Assembly: GCF_900113185.1 (NCBI RefSeq)
Contig: NZ_FOZD01000003.1
Location: 1 to 64,000, forward strand
Length of the DNA: 64,000 nucleotides
Origin: Agromyces sp. CF514
GTDB taxonomy: Bacteria > Actinomycetota > Actinomycetes > Actinomycetales > Microbacteriaceae
Reading direction: 5' to 3'
Shown: positions 16,547 to 24,546 of the stretch, piece by piece
How the letters are laid out: the number at the start of each line of letters is the position of its first letter
Numbering within the stretch: the stretch's first letter is position 1
The notes under the pieces: generated by a model
The model's database searches: none
Told to the model about the DNA's origin: nothing
Seen by the model: only the letters and a program-made list of their open reading frames with translations
Made by a program: the position numbers and the translations under genes

Positions 16547-17154
16547 TCAGTCGACCTGCTCGCTCGGCAGGCGGCAGAGGATCGCGCCCAGCGGGCGATG
16601 ACCTCGGCCGGATCGCAGGTGGGTCTCGAGGATCTCGAAGCCGCTCGCCTCGAGAAGCAGGTGCAGCTCGGGCGCCGGCCACCGGTACGCGGTCGTGACG
16701 GCGTGGTCGAATCGTTCGATCGACGGCCCCTCGAAGAAACCGAGCACGAGCGCCCCGCCCGGGCGCAGCACCCGTGCGAACTCTGCGATCGGCGCTGGGA
16801 TGCGCGACGGATCGTGGTGGATCGTCGAGAACCACGAGAGCACGCCGCCGAGCGAGCCGTCGGGCTGCTCGATCCGGTCGATGCTCCCGGTGTCGAACCT
16901 GACGCCCGGGTGGGTGGCTCGAGCGTGCGCGAGGAACTCGGGAACGAGGTCGATGCCGCGGGCGTCGAGTCCGCGGCCGACCAGGTAGCCCGTCCAATGC
17001 CCCGGCCCGCAGCCCGCGTCGAGCACGGGTCCGTCGACCATCTCGGTCCAGTTGTCGACGAGCTGTCGGTCTGAGGCGTGCACCGGGTCATGGACCCGAT
17101 CCGCGCGATGTACTCGGCAGCGCGGCGTGAGTACGCGTCGGTGACCTCGGTCAT
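16547..17154 (-). pseudogene. SAM-dependent methyltransferase, frameshifted
   Basis: Two frames together make one class I methyltransferase. The first 22 residues (MTEVTDAYSRRAAEYIARIG then SM) read from the ATG at 17154. After position 17089 the family-like sequence continues in another frame from VHASDRQLVDNW, with the SAM site VLDAGCGPGHWTGYL. Restoring one G after the ATG at 17091-17089 would give SMDPVHAS and one 202-residue protein, so a single base seems lost. A leaderless TACGCT promoter (17162-17167) sits 7 nt before the start. It could be a true pseudogene, a sequencing error or, less likely, programmed shifting. Confidence 0.8.
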
Positions 17155-17213
17155 GGGCCCGAGCGTAGCGAAGGGCGCCGACAGCGCGTCGGTCGGGCGC
17201 CGCGTGCGGCGGT

Positions 17214-17582
17214 CTAGGCCCGGTCGTGCAGCGTGACGTGGTAGCCGTCGGGGTCGGCGAAGGTGAAGGTTCGGCCGAACGGGCCGTCGATCGGGCCGGA
17301 GACGATCGCGTGGCCCGCGGCGACCAGTGCGTCGTGGATGGCCTGGACGTCGGTGGCGTGCAACCAGATCGCCGCCCCGATGCCCGGCTGGGCCACCGAG
17401 GCGAGGTCGGTGCCGGGAACGAGGTCTCGGAGCGCGAATGCGATCGGCGCCGTCTCGAAGACGACGGCGTGGGGCGGGCCGGACTCCGAGCGCACGAGGC
17501 CGAGGTACTGCTCGTAGAACGCCTGCGACGCGGCGAGATCGCGGGTCTGGAGGGAGATGAAGTCGGGGCCGGTGACGGGCAT
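17214..17582 (-). CDS. VOC (glyoxalase / bleomycin-resistance fold) protein
   Basis: 122 residues, one VOC module pair: MPVTGPDFISLQTRDLAASQ and FYEQYLGLVR open it and FGRTFTFADPDGYHVTLHD closes it. These metal-binding folds act as lyases, dioxygenases or drug-binding proteins. Start has AAGGAA 8 nt upstream. It diverges from a MarR gene, with twin operators between them, so it is probably induced by the MarR ligand. Confidence 0.87.
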   Translation of the reverse strand: MPVTGPDFISLQTRDLAASQAFYEQYLGLVRSESGPPHAVVFETAPIAFALRDLVPGTDLASVAQPGIGAAIWLHATDVQAIHDALVAAGHAIVSGPIDGPFGRTFTFADPDGYHVTLHDRA

Positions 17583-17600
17583 GATCGCGTTCCTTCTTTC

Positions 17601-17646
17601 GTGTCAGTTTTCTGACACAAAATAATCTATGTCAGACTACTGACAT
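17601..17646. promoter_or_regulatory. Two MarR operators
   Basis: Two copies of TGTCAG-N4-CTGACA lie 28 bp apart, centre to centre: 17602-17617 (spacer TTTT) and 17630-17645 (spacer ACTA). Each extends by one matching base on both sides. The second overlaps the ATG of the MarR gene; the first lies in the leader of the VOC gene. A TAATCT hexamer (17623-17628) stands between them. Confidence 0.85.
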
Positions 17647-18112
17647 GAGTCAAGGTGGAGTCGACCTCGAGACGTCGCTGGGCTACCTGTTGAAGGAGGC
17701 GGCGACCGCACTCCGCACGGCCATGGAGGCGGTGCTGCGCCCGCTGGGCATGACGGTGACCCACTACTCGTGCCTCGAGCTGCTCGCGCAACGCCCCGGC
17801 CTGTCCAACTCCGAGCTCGCGCGAGGGGCGTTCGTCACGCGGCAGTCCATGAACGTGCTGCTGCAGTCCCTCGAGCGGGACGGATTCGTGACGCGACCGG
17901 CAGAGGCCCGCGTCGGCAAGGTGCTCCCGACCCGACTCACCCCGCTCGGCCGACGGAGCCTCGAGCAGGCGACCATCGCCGTGCGGAACGTCGAGCTCAG
18001 GATGCTGGCGGGCATGTCGTCCGAGGAGCAGGCCGGCGCGCGGAGGATCCTGCGCAACATGATCCACTCGCTGCGCGACGGCGACGGCGACGGCCACGGC
18101 GGGGACGCCTGA
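17645..18112 (+). CDS. MarR family regulator
   Basis: 155 residues. Winged helix: LSNSELARGAFVTRQSMNVL (about 58-77) is the helix-turn-helix and GKVLPTRLTPLG the wing. A Gly/Asp tail ends the protein (GDGDGDGHGGDA). The start codon is part of the second operator, so it should repress its own gene as well as the VOC gene. Ligand unknown. Confidence 0.9.
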   Translation: MSQGGVDLETSLGYLLKEAATALRTAMEAVLRPLGMTVTHYSCLELLAQRPGLSNSELARGAFVTRQSMNVLLQSLERDGFVTRPAEARVGKVLPTRLTPLGRRSLEQATIAVRNVELRMLAGMSSEEQAGARRILRNMIHSLRDGDGDGHGGDA

Positions 18113-18164
18113 GCGAGCAAGCGCCTGCCCGAAGCGGACGGACCGCTGCGGCAACCGCCGGGCG

Positions 18165-18995
18165 TCAGGCGGAGGGCCGCACGATCCCGTGCTCGTAGGC
18201 GTAGACCACGGCGTGCACGCGGTCGCGAAGTCCGAGCTTCATGAGCACCTTCGACACGTGGGTCTTCACGGTGGCCTCGCCCACCCACATGCGCTGGGCG
18301 ATCTCGGCGTTCGAGATGCCCTCGGCGAGCAGTTCGAGCACCTCGCGCTCGCGCTCGGTGAGCGTCGCGAGCTCGGGCGGCTCGAACTCGGGACCTCGTG
18401 CGCCGTTCGCGCCGTGCTCGCCGGCATCGGGGAGTGGTTCGGCGCGTCGTCCTGAATCCGGTACGGGGGGTGCCGGCGGTGCGGCGGGTCGGGCAGGCGC
18501 GGTCGGCGCGGCGGAGGCTGCGAGCGTCGATGGGCGTGCGGCTGCCGCCGCGGCATCCGTTCGGCTCGAACGACGCCCGACGGCTTCGATGACCCGCCGC
18601 GTGACGTCGGGCGAGAGCAGCGCGTCACCGCGGGCGACGACCTGCACGGCCTCGATGAGCTGCTCGGGGCTCGAGTTCTTCAGCAGGAACCCGCTCGCGC
18701 CGGCCTCGAGCGCCTCGAAGAGGTAGTCCTCGCGGTTGAACGTCGTGAGCACGAGCACGGCCGTAGCGGATGTCGCGTCGGCCGTGATGCGCCGGGTGGC
18801 CTCGAGCCCGTCCATGCCGGGCATCTGCACGTCCATGCAGACCACGTCGGGTGCGAGGGCGGAGACCTGGGCGACCGCCGCGGCGCCATCGGCCGCCTCG
18901 CCGACGACCTCGATGCCGTCTTCGGAGTCGAGGATCGTGCGGAATCCGGCCCGCACGAGGCTCTGGTCGTCGACGACGAGCACGCGGATGCTCAC
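18165..18995 (-). CDS. NarL/LuxR-type response regulator with long linker
   Basis: 276 residues from the GTG at 18995. Receiver domain about 1-125: acidic pair D9/D10, phospho-acceptor D55 in MDVQMPG, K106 in FLLKNSS. The LuxR helix-turn-helix is at 211-275 (LTEREREVLELLAEGISNAE). Between them, residues about 141-208 form an Ala/Pro-rich disordered linker, some 50 residues longer than usual. GTGA overlap joins it to the upstream kinase gene, its partner. Confidence 0.92.
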   Translation of the reverse strand: MSIRVLVVDDQSLVRAGFRTILDSEDGIEVVGEAADGAAAVAQVSALAPDVVCMDVQMPGMDGLEATRRITADATSATAVLVLTTFNREDYLFEALEAGASGFLLKNSSPEQLIEAVQVVARGDALLSPDVTRRVIEAVGRRSSRTDAAAAAARPSTLAASAAPTAPARPAAPPAPPVPDSGRRAEPLPDAGEHGANGARGPEFEPPELATLTEREREVLELLAEGISNAEIAQRMWVGEATVKTHVSKVLMKLGLRDRVHAVVYAYEHGIVRPSA

Positions 18996-20419
18996 GAGCG
19001 CGCCTCCTCGCGTCGCAGCGGGAACCGGGCGCGCACGAGGTAGCCGCCGCGCGCGCGGGGGCCGACCTCGAGGCTGCCGCCCGCGGCGCCGACGCGTTCG
19101 CGCATGCCGAGCTGACCCAGGCCGCCGGCCTGACCGGTCGCGCCGCCCGCAGCCCGGTCGCCGACGGGCGGGCGCACGATCGATGACGCGGATGCCGCAG
19201 ACGGCGCCGCGACCCGCGTCGCCGTTCCGGTGTTCGTGACCTCGACCTCGAGGGCGTCGGGATCCCAGCGCACGCGAACTTCGGCGGTCGCCGACGATCC
19301 GGCGTGCTTGCGCACGTTCGTCAGCGCCTCCTGCGCGATGCGGTAGGCGCTGAGCTCGACGACCGCCGAGACCGGGCGGCCGTCGCCGACGACCGAGAAC
19401 GTCACGGGCAGGCCGCTCGCAGCCGACTCGGCGACGAGCTCCTCGATGCGGTCGATACCGCGGGTGGACGTGCTCGTGGTCGCCGGCTCGTCGTCGGAGC
19501 TTCGTGAGCTCGCGGAGGCGGCGGCGCCGGTGCCGATCTCGATCGCGCCGGTGTCGCCCGCGCCGCGCAGGGTGCCGAGCAGCCCGTGCAGCTCTTCGAC
19601 GGCGTCGCGAGCACTCGACTCGATCGACGAGAGCGAGGCGGCCGCGGCATCCGGATCCTTCGCGAGCACCCGCCTGGCGGCACCCGCCTGCACGCCGATG
19701 ACCGAGACGTGGTGCGCGACGACGTCGTGCAGCTCGCGCGCGATGCGCAGCCGCTCGAGCGCGACGGCCTGGCTCCGCGTGCGCTCGCGCTCGGCGGCCA
19801 GTTCGGCGGTGCGCTGCTCGAGTTCGGCCCTCGCCCGCGCGGACCGGTACGCGGCGTCCCCGAAGTACCATGCACCGCCGAAGTAGAGCAGGTTCGTGAG
19901 CACGTTGATGAGGCCGTAGGCGACGAACGGCGAGAGAAGGCCGTCGCGGTCGAGCTCGGGGAGGAAGTCCTGCGCGAACGACGAGGTGATGAGGCCCCAG
20001 AACAGCCAGCCGAACATGCCGATCACGATGGCGCCGCGCACGAGGTTCGCCCTGACCCGCGATCGACCCCAGGCGCCGACGGTGTAGATCGCGATGAAGA
20101 GCGCGATGTTCGAGAAGAGCAGTTCGACCACGCCGGCGACCGAACCGGCGACGAACACCGCTGAGGCCACGATCGCGACGATCTCGGGCCAGCGCCGACG
20201 TGCGGCGAGCGGCAGGGTCATGCCGACCACCCAGAGCGCCGCGCCCCACCACGGGCCGTTCTCGGTGATGCCGGTGATGCGGTAGAGCATGACGCTGGCA
20301 CCGGCGGCCGCCGCGAGCACGAGTGCGAGCACGACGTCGTGGCGATACGCGCGGCGGTCGGGGTGCGGGCGCACCCATTCGACCCCGTCGATCACGGGCG
20401 GTGGAACGGTGGCGCTCAT
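18992..20419 (-). CDS. Histidine kinase, HisKA_3 / NarL-type
   Basis: 475 residues. Five or six membrane segments (about 28-185) form a sensor with little outside the membrane. A coiled coil leads to RIARELHDVVAHHVSV with phospho-His H231. The ATPase domain has N-box AQEALTNVRKHAG (362-374) and GLGQLGMRERV (433-443). An Ala/Ser/Gly-rich insert (about 397-432) splits the N-box region from the G-box, unlike most members. A leaderless promoter TAGCGT (20426-20431) sits 6 nt before the ATG. It phosphorylates the overlapping response regulator. The signal is unknown; the ABC or MFS genes nearby are not clearly its targets. Confidence 0.92.
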   Translation of the reverse strand: MSATVPPPVIDGVEWVRPHPDRRAYRHDVVLALVLAAAAGASVMLYRITGITENGPWWGAALWVVGMTLPLAARRRWPEIVAIVASAVFVAGSVAGVVELLFSNIALFIAIYTVGAWGRSRVRANLVRGAIVIGMFGWLFWGLITSSFAQDFLPELDRDGLLSPFVAYGLINVLTNLLYFGGAWYFGDAAYRSARARAELEQRTAELAAERERTRSQAVALERLRIARELHDVVAHHVSVIGVQAGAARRVLAKDPDAAAASLSSIESSARDAVEELHGLLGTLRGAGDTGAIEIGTGAAASASSRSSDDEPATTSTSTRGIDRIEELVAESAASGLPVTFSVVGDGRPVSAVVELSAYRIAQEALTNVRKHAGSSATAEVRVRWDPDALEVEVTNTGTATRVAAPSAASASSIVRPPVGDRAAGGATGQAGGLGQLGMRERVGAAGGSLEVGPRARGGYLVRARFPLRREEARS

Positions 20420-20506
20420 GCTCCAACGCTAGCGAGCGGATGCCGACGACGGATCCGTCGCACGGCGGACTTCGGTCGCGCCGAGTGCGCCGAGCGCGCC
20501 CGCGCT

Positions 20507-20569
20507 CGCCGAGATGCCAGACGTCGTCAGGTCCGTGCGATCGATGCGGCGAAGTCTGGCATCTCGGCG
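20507..20569. repeat. 16 bp inverted repeat between divergent genes
   Basis: CGCCGAGATGCCAGAC (20507-20522) and its exact complement (20554-20569) flank a 31 nt loop. It lies in the gap between the divergent kinase and EXPERA-like genes, 42 nt upstream of the latter's promoter. It is not at a gene end, so it is not an obvious terminator. Confidence 0.65.
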
Positions 20570-20624
20570 GGCATTCCGCGTCGGCATGGCGCGGGCGTTC
20601 GCCGAGCCAGTACGCTCGGGCCCC

Positions 20625-21203
20625 ATGACCGCCGCGACCCCGCCCCAGACCGCCGCCGACGCCGGGCCGGGCGCAGCGGCATCCGTCGCCCTCGCCGACC
20701 CGTGCCGCCCGCCGAACCTGCGCCTGCGCGACCGGCCGTTCGACTGGTTCTTCATCGTGATGTTCTCGCTGTTCACGATCACGAGCCTGATCAGCGACCT
20801 GCTGCCGTCGATCGGCGTGGACTTCTCGCAGCCGTCGTCGAACTTCTTCGTGAACTCGAACTGGTGGTACGCGCACGACACCGACCCGCTGTTCATGGAG
20901 CCGCCGACGTGGATGCGCATCGTGACCGGCCTGTCGGCGTTCGTCTACATGCCCTTCTACATCGTGCTCGTGATCTCGCTCGTGCGCGGCCTCAACTGGA
21001 TCCAGCTGCCGAGCGTCATCTACGCGACCATGATCTCGACGATCACGGGCATCATCGTGTTCGGCGTGGAGTTCTTCGGCGAGCCCGAGTGGGTCACGCC
21101 GAACCCGGTCAAGTTCCTCGCGTTCAACCTGCCGTACGTGCTCGTGCCGATCGTGCTGCTGGTGCGCATGCGCAAGCCGCTGCCCTTCGCGCGACGGTTC
21201 TGA
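20625..21203 (+). CDS. EXPERA / emopamil-binding-like membrane protein
   Basis: 192 residues from the ATG at 20625. A TACGCT -10 (20611-20616) ends 8 nt before it. After a disordered 40-residue N terminus, four membrane segments follow (starting at DRPFDWFFIVMFSLF, IVTGLSAFVYMPFY, SVIYATMISTITGI, FNLPYVLVPIVLL). The arrangement of Asp/Trp in helix 1, PPTWMR before helix 2 and FNLPY in helix 4 recalls the EXPERA fold of TMEM97/EBP sterol-binding proteins. Function in bacteria is unknown. The family call is from memory of the pattern. Confidence 0.6.
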   Translation: MTAATPPQTAADAGPGAAASVALADPCRPPNLRLRDRPFDWFFIVMFSLFTITSLISDLLPSIGVDFSQPSSNFFVNSNWWYAHDTDPLFMEPPTWMRIVTGLSAFVYMPFYIVLVISLVRGLNWIQLPSVIYATMISTITGIIVFGVEFFGEPEWVTPNPVKFLAFNLPYVLVPIVLLVRMRKPLPFARRF

Positions 21204-21224
21204 CCCGGGGTTAGGCTCGCTCGC

Positions 21225-22637
21225 ATGACCGACGCCGTGCCGCCCACCTCGAACGCGCCCGACACCTCGGAGATCGTCGCCGAGCTGCAGCGGCTGCTCC
21301 GCGCCGACCAGGTGCTGACGGATGCCGCGGCGCTCGCCGAGTACGCGCACGACGACGCCGAGTGGGCGCCGTTCGAGACGCCGCTCGCCGTGGTGCTCGC
21401 CGAGCACGACGACGACGTGGTGGCCGTGGTGCGGCTCGCCGCGGCATCCGGAGCCCGCGTGGTTCCGCGCGGTGCGGGCACGGGGCTCTCTGGCGGGGCG
21501 AACGCCGTGGCCGGCGGCATCGTGCTCTCGCTCGAGCGCATGACGCGCATCGTCGCGATCGATGCCGCCGAGCGGTTCGCGGTCGCCGAGGCCGGCGTCG
21601 TCAACGACACGCTGCGGCTGGCGGTCGCCGAGCAGGGCCTCTGGTATCCGCCCGACCCGGCGAGCTACCGCATCTCGACCATCGGCGGCAACGCGGCGAC
21701 GAACGCGGGCGGCATCTGCTGCGTGAAGTACGGCGTGACCCGCGACTACGTGCTCGGCCTGCGGGTCGTGCTCGCCGACGGCGAGATCGTCGACCTCGGG
21801 CGGCGCACCGCGAAGGGCGTCACGGGGTTCGACCTCACCGCGCTCATGGTCGGTTCCGAGGGCACGCTCGGCATCATCACGCGGGTCACCGTGAAGCTCC
21901 TGCCGCTCGCGGGCCGTGAGGAACGCGCGATCGTCGGGGCCTTCCCCTCCCTCGTCTCGGCGGGGGAGGCCGTCGCGGCCATCAGTGCGTCGGGCATCGT
22001 GCCGTCGGCGCTCGAGATCCTCGACCGCACGTGCGTCGAGGCTGTGGACGCGTGGCAGGGGCTCGGGCTGCCGCACGGCGTCGACACGCTGCTGCTCGCG
22101 AAGGTCGACGAGGTCGGTGCGCTCGGCGAGCGGCACGCGGCATCCGTCGCCGGACTCATGGCCGAGGCGGGCGCGCTCTCGGTCGAGCAGGCGTTCGAGG
22201 CCGACGAGGTCGACCGGCTCTTCATCGCCCGACGCCTCGCCTACCCGGCGCTCGAGCGCCTCGGCCCGGTGCTCACCGAGGACATCTGCGTGCCGCGCGG
22301 CGCGGTGCCCGCGATGCTCGCGCGCATCCAGGCGGCTGCCGCCGAGTACGACGTCGTGATCGCGAACATCGCGCACGCCGGCGACGGCAACCTGCACCCG
22401 CTCATCATCGCGCCCGAGGGCGACGATGCCGCGAAGGCCAGGGCGAAGCTGGCGTTCGACCGCATCGTCGACGAGTGCCGCGAGCTCGGCGGCACGGTCA
22501 CGGGCGAGCACGGCGTCGGGCTGCTGAAGCTGCCGGGTGCTCGCGCCGAACTGGGCGACCGGGTGCTCGCGATGCACGCGGCGATCAAGCAGGCGCTCGA
22601 CCCGAAGGGCACGCTCAACCCCGGCAAGGGCTTCTGA
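21225..22637 (+). CDS. FAD-linked oxidase, D-lactate / glycolate dehydrogenase type
   Basis: 470 residues. PCMH-type FAD domain (about 40-220): VVPRGAGTGLSGGANAV, then NAATNAGGICCVKYG and TRDYVLGLRVVLADGE bind FAD. The C-terminal FAD-oxidase domain ends with NIAHAGDGNLHPLI (metal/substrate His) and TVTGEHGVGLLK. It oxidises a D-2-hydroxy acid. A TAGGCT hexamer (21212-21217) lies 7 nt before the ATG, so it is probably leaderless. It stands alone. Confidence 0.9.
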   Translation: MTDAVPPTSNAPDTSEIVAELQRLLRADQVLTDAAALAEYAHDDAEWAPFETPLAVVLAEHDDDVVAVVRLAAASGARVVPRGAGTGLSGGANAVAGGIVLSLERMTRIVAIDAAERFAVAEAGVVNDTLRLAVAEQGLWYPPDPASYRISTIGGNAATNAGGICCVKYGVTRDYVLGLRVVLADGEIVDLGRRTAKGVTGFDLTALMVGSEGTLGIITRVTVKLLPLAGREERAIVGAFPSLVSAGEAVAAISASGIVPSALEILDRTCVEAVDAWQGLGLPHGVDTLLLAKVDEVGALGERHAASVAGLMAEAGALSVEQAFEADEVDRLFIARRLAYPALERLGPVLTEDICVPRGAVPAMLARIQAAAAEYDVVIANIAHAGDGNLHPLIIAPEGDDAAKARAKLAFDRIVDECRELGGTVTGEHGVGLLKLPGARAELGDRVLAMHAAIKQALDPKGTLNPGKGF

Positions 22638-22655
22638 ACGCCGGGCGCGCGCGGG

Positions 22656-23474
22656 TCAGCGCGCCAGGAACGCCAGCAACGCGTCGTTGAACTTCGCGGG
22701 CTGCTCGATGTTGGCGGCGTGCCCGTCGTGCTCGATCACGGTCGAGCTCGCGAGGGCGTTCAGATCGGCGGAGGCCGCGGCGTGCGCCGAGGGCCAGAAC
22801 TCGCTCTCGGCGCCGGCGATGAAGAAGCTCGGCACGGACGCCGCGGCGACGGCGGGCCGCCAGTCGGCGATCGCGTGGTCGTGCAGCAGTTCGAGCTCGG
22901 CGTCGGTGAACGTCGGCTTGCCGCCCTTCGGCAGCTCCATCGCGCGCAGGATCCGTGCGATGCGCACGAGGCCCTTGGCCTTCGCCGGGAAACGGCCAGG
23001 GTCGGGGATCCCGGTGGCGAAGTACGTGTCGCGGTTCGATTCCACGTAGTCGTAGAAGCCGTGCGGCCAGTCGACGTCGTTCAGCATCTTCGGGGTCTGG
23101 TCGACGGTCACGATGTCGCGCACGCGCGCCGCGGCATCCGGTGACTCGTGCAGCATCGCCCAGATCGAGTTCGCGCCCATCGACTGCCCGACCAGGGTCG
23201 CGTCGTGCAGGTCGAGCGCTTCGAGCAGGTCTCGGACGTCGGCGCCGTGCCGGCGCATGGTGTGCCCGTCGGCGGGCCCGACCTCCGACCTGCCGTGGCC
23301 GCGCCGGTCGAACGCGATGACCCGCAGGCCGACGCGCTCGAGCGGCTTGACCTGGTACCGCCAGCTCGTCGCGGCGGCCTTGAAGCCGGCGACGAGCACC
23401 ACGGGCCGTGACATGGTGTCGCCGGATTCGAGGTAGTTCAGGCGGACGCCGTCGGAGCTCGTGATGGTGGGCAT
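22656..23474 (-). CDS. Alpha/beta hydrolase
   Basis: 272 residues. The fold shows VVLVAGFKAAATSW (oxyanion region), VIAFDRRGHGRSE, the nucleophile elbow LVGQSMGANSIW (G-Q-S-M-G) and a late EHDGHAANIEQP with the catalytic His. AGGAG precedes the ATG by 8-9 nt. The N-terminal 20 residues match haloperoxidase/esterase types. The substrate is unknown. The PIG-L gene lies 38 nt upstream on the same strand, so they may share a transcript. Confidence 0.88.
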   Translation of the reverse strand: MPTITSSDGVRLNYLESGDTMSRPVVLVAGFKAAATSWRYQVKPLERVGLRVIAFDRRGHGRSEVGPADGHTMRRHGADVRDLLEALDLHDATLVGQSMGANSIWAMLHESPDAAARVRDIVTVDQTPKMLNDVDWPHGFYDYVESNRDTYFATGIPDPGRFPAKAKGLVRIARILRAMELPKGGKPTFTDAELELLHDHAIADWRPAVAAASVPSFFIAGAESEFWPSAHAAASADLNALASSTVIEHDGHAANIEQPAKFNDALLAFLAR

Positions 23475-23512
23475 GCTCGATCCTCTCCTGTCGGTCGGTT
23501 CGGCGCGACCGG

Positions 23513-24358
23513 TCAGCCGAGCGGTTCGGCCGCCAGGTCGCGCGTGCGGTAGAACTCGTGGTCCCAGAGGGCGTAGATCGCCCACGTCGGCAGAATGTAC
23601 GACTCGGGCATGAAGTCCCGCTGCGACGCGTGGATCTGCCAGCCCTCGAACTTCGTGCCGACTTCGGCCGGCATGGCGTAATTCGGCTCCGGCTGGTTCG
23701 CGACCACGAAGGCGCCGACCTTGCCGCCGAACGCGACGAGCGCCTTGGTGGGGCTGATCGTGTAGACGATCTGGTCGGGGCCGGTGTACGAGCCGCCTGC
23801 CTCCTCGAGCTGGGCGATCGCGAGCTCGGTGACGTGGCCCATCTGCATATGGTCCTTGTGGCCGGTCGCGCCGCTCTCGGGCCAGAACGTCACGACGATG
23901 TCGGGCTTGACCCGGCGCATGGTCGCGGCGACCCGGTCGACCAGCCCACCCTCGTCGACCTCGGGCACGCCGCCGTCGGGGTAGTCCCACACCTCGTGCT
24001 CGTCGACGCCGAGGTTGAAGCTGTTCTTCAGCGCCTCGGCCTTGCGGATGTCGCCGAGGTCCTCCTTGCGGCCGACGACCGGGCCCTGCTCGCCGGCCTC
24101 GCCGCGCGTCGCGGTGATCATCGCGGTGTACGCGCCGTCGCGGTGCTTGGCCCGGTAGAACAGCCCGTTGACGGTCTGCTCGTCGTCGGGGTGGGCGAAC
24201 ACGCCGAGCACGCGGGTGCCGCCGAGTTCGCCGACGACGGATTCGACGCCCTTCGCGGAGGGCTCGTGGAAGAGGTCGCGTCCGGCCCAGTAGACCCCGC
24301 CCACGAGGGCGAGGACGACGGCCGAGACGGTGATGAGCGCGACGGTGCGCTTGCGCAT
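23513..24358 (-). CDS. Membrane-anchored PIG-L family deacetylase
   Basis: 281 residues from the ATG at 24358. One N-terminal membrane anchor (about 5-24). FAHPDDE at 54-60 holds the zinc Asp/His and catalytic Asp; ATGHKDHMQMGH supplies the third zinc ligand. PIG-L enzymes remove acetyl groups from N-acetylglucosamine-type compounds. Here the anchor places the enzyme outside the membrane, unlike mycothiol deacetylase MshB, so cell wall or exported glycan is more likely than mycothiol. Confidence 0.87.
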   Translation of the reverse strand: MRKRTVALITVSAVVLALVGGVYWAGRDLFHEPSAKGVESVVGELGGTRVLGVFAHPDDEQTVNGLFYRAKHRDGAYTAMITATRGEAGEQGPVVGRKEDLGDIRKAEALKNSFNLGVDEHEVWDYPDGGVPEVDEGGLVDRVAATMRRVKPDIVVTFWPESGATGHKDHMQMGHVTELAIAQLEEAGGSYTGPDQIVYTISPTKALVAFGGKVGAFVVANQPEPNYAMPAEVGTKFEGWQIHASQRDFMPESYILPTWAIYALWDHEFYRTRDLAAEPLG

Positions 24359-24546
24359 GGGGGTGCTTTCGGGTCGAGCGGATGACGCGCGGCGGCGTGG
24401 GTGCGCCGGATGCCACGGGCGTGGGGGTGGCAGCATGCTACCCCGCGGCATCCCGGTGACCGAACCACGCTCGGTTTCGATGCCCTTGTACGGGTGGCGG
24501 CGCGGGCGTCGCAGGCGGAGGATGGGCGGGTGAGGGCGAACACGCC

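Noticed and set aside
19000-22577. A very long open frame on the minus strand (1470 codons ending at 18165)
   Set aside because: Only the last 276 residues are a real protein (the response regulator). The rest is opposite the kinase, EXPERA-like and FAD oxidase genes, is Arg/Pro/His-rich and has no family features. Long shadow frames are normal at this GC content.
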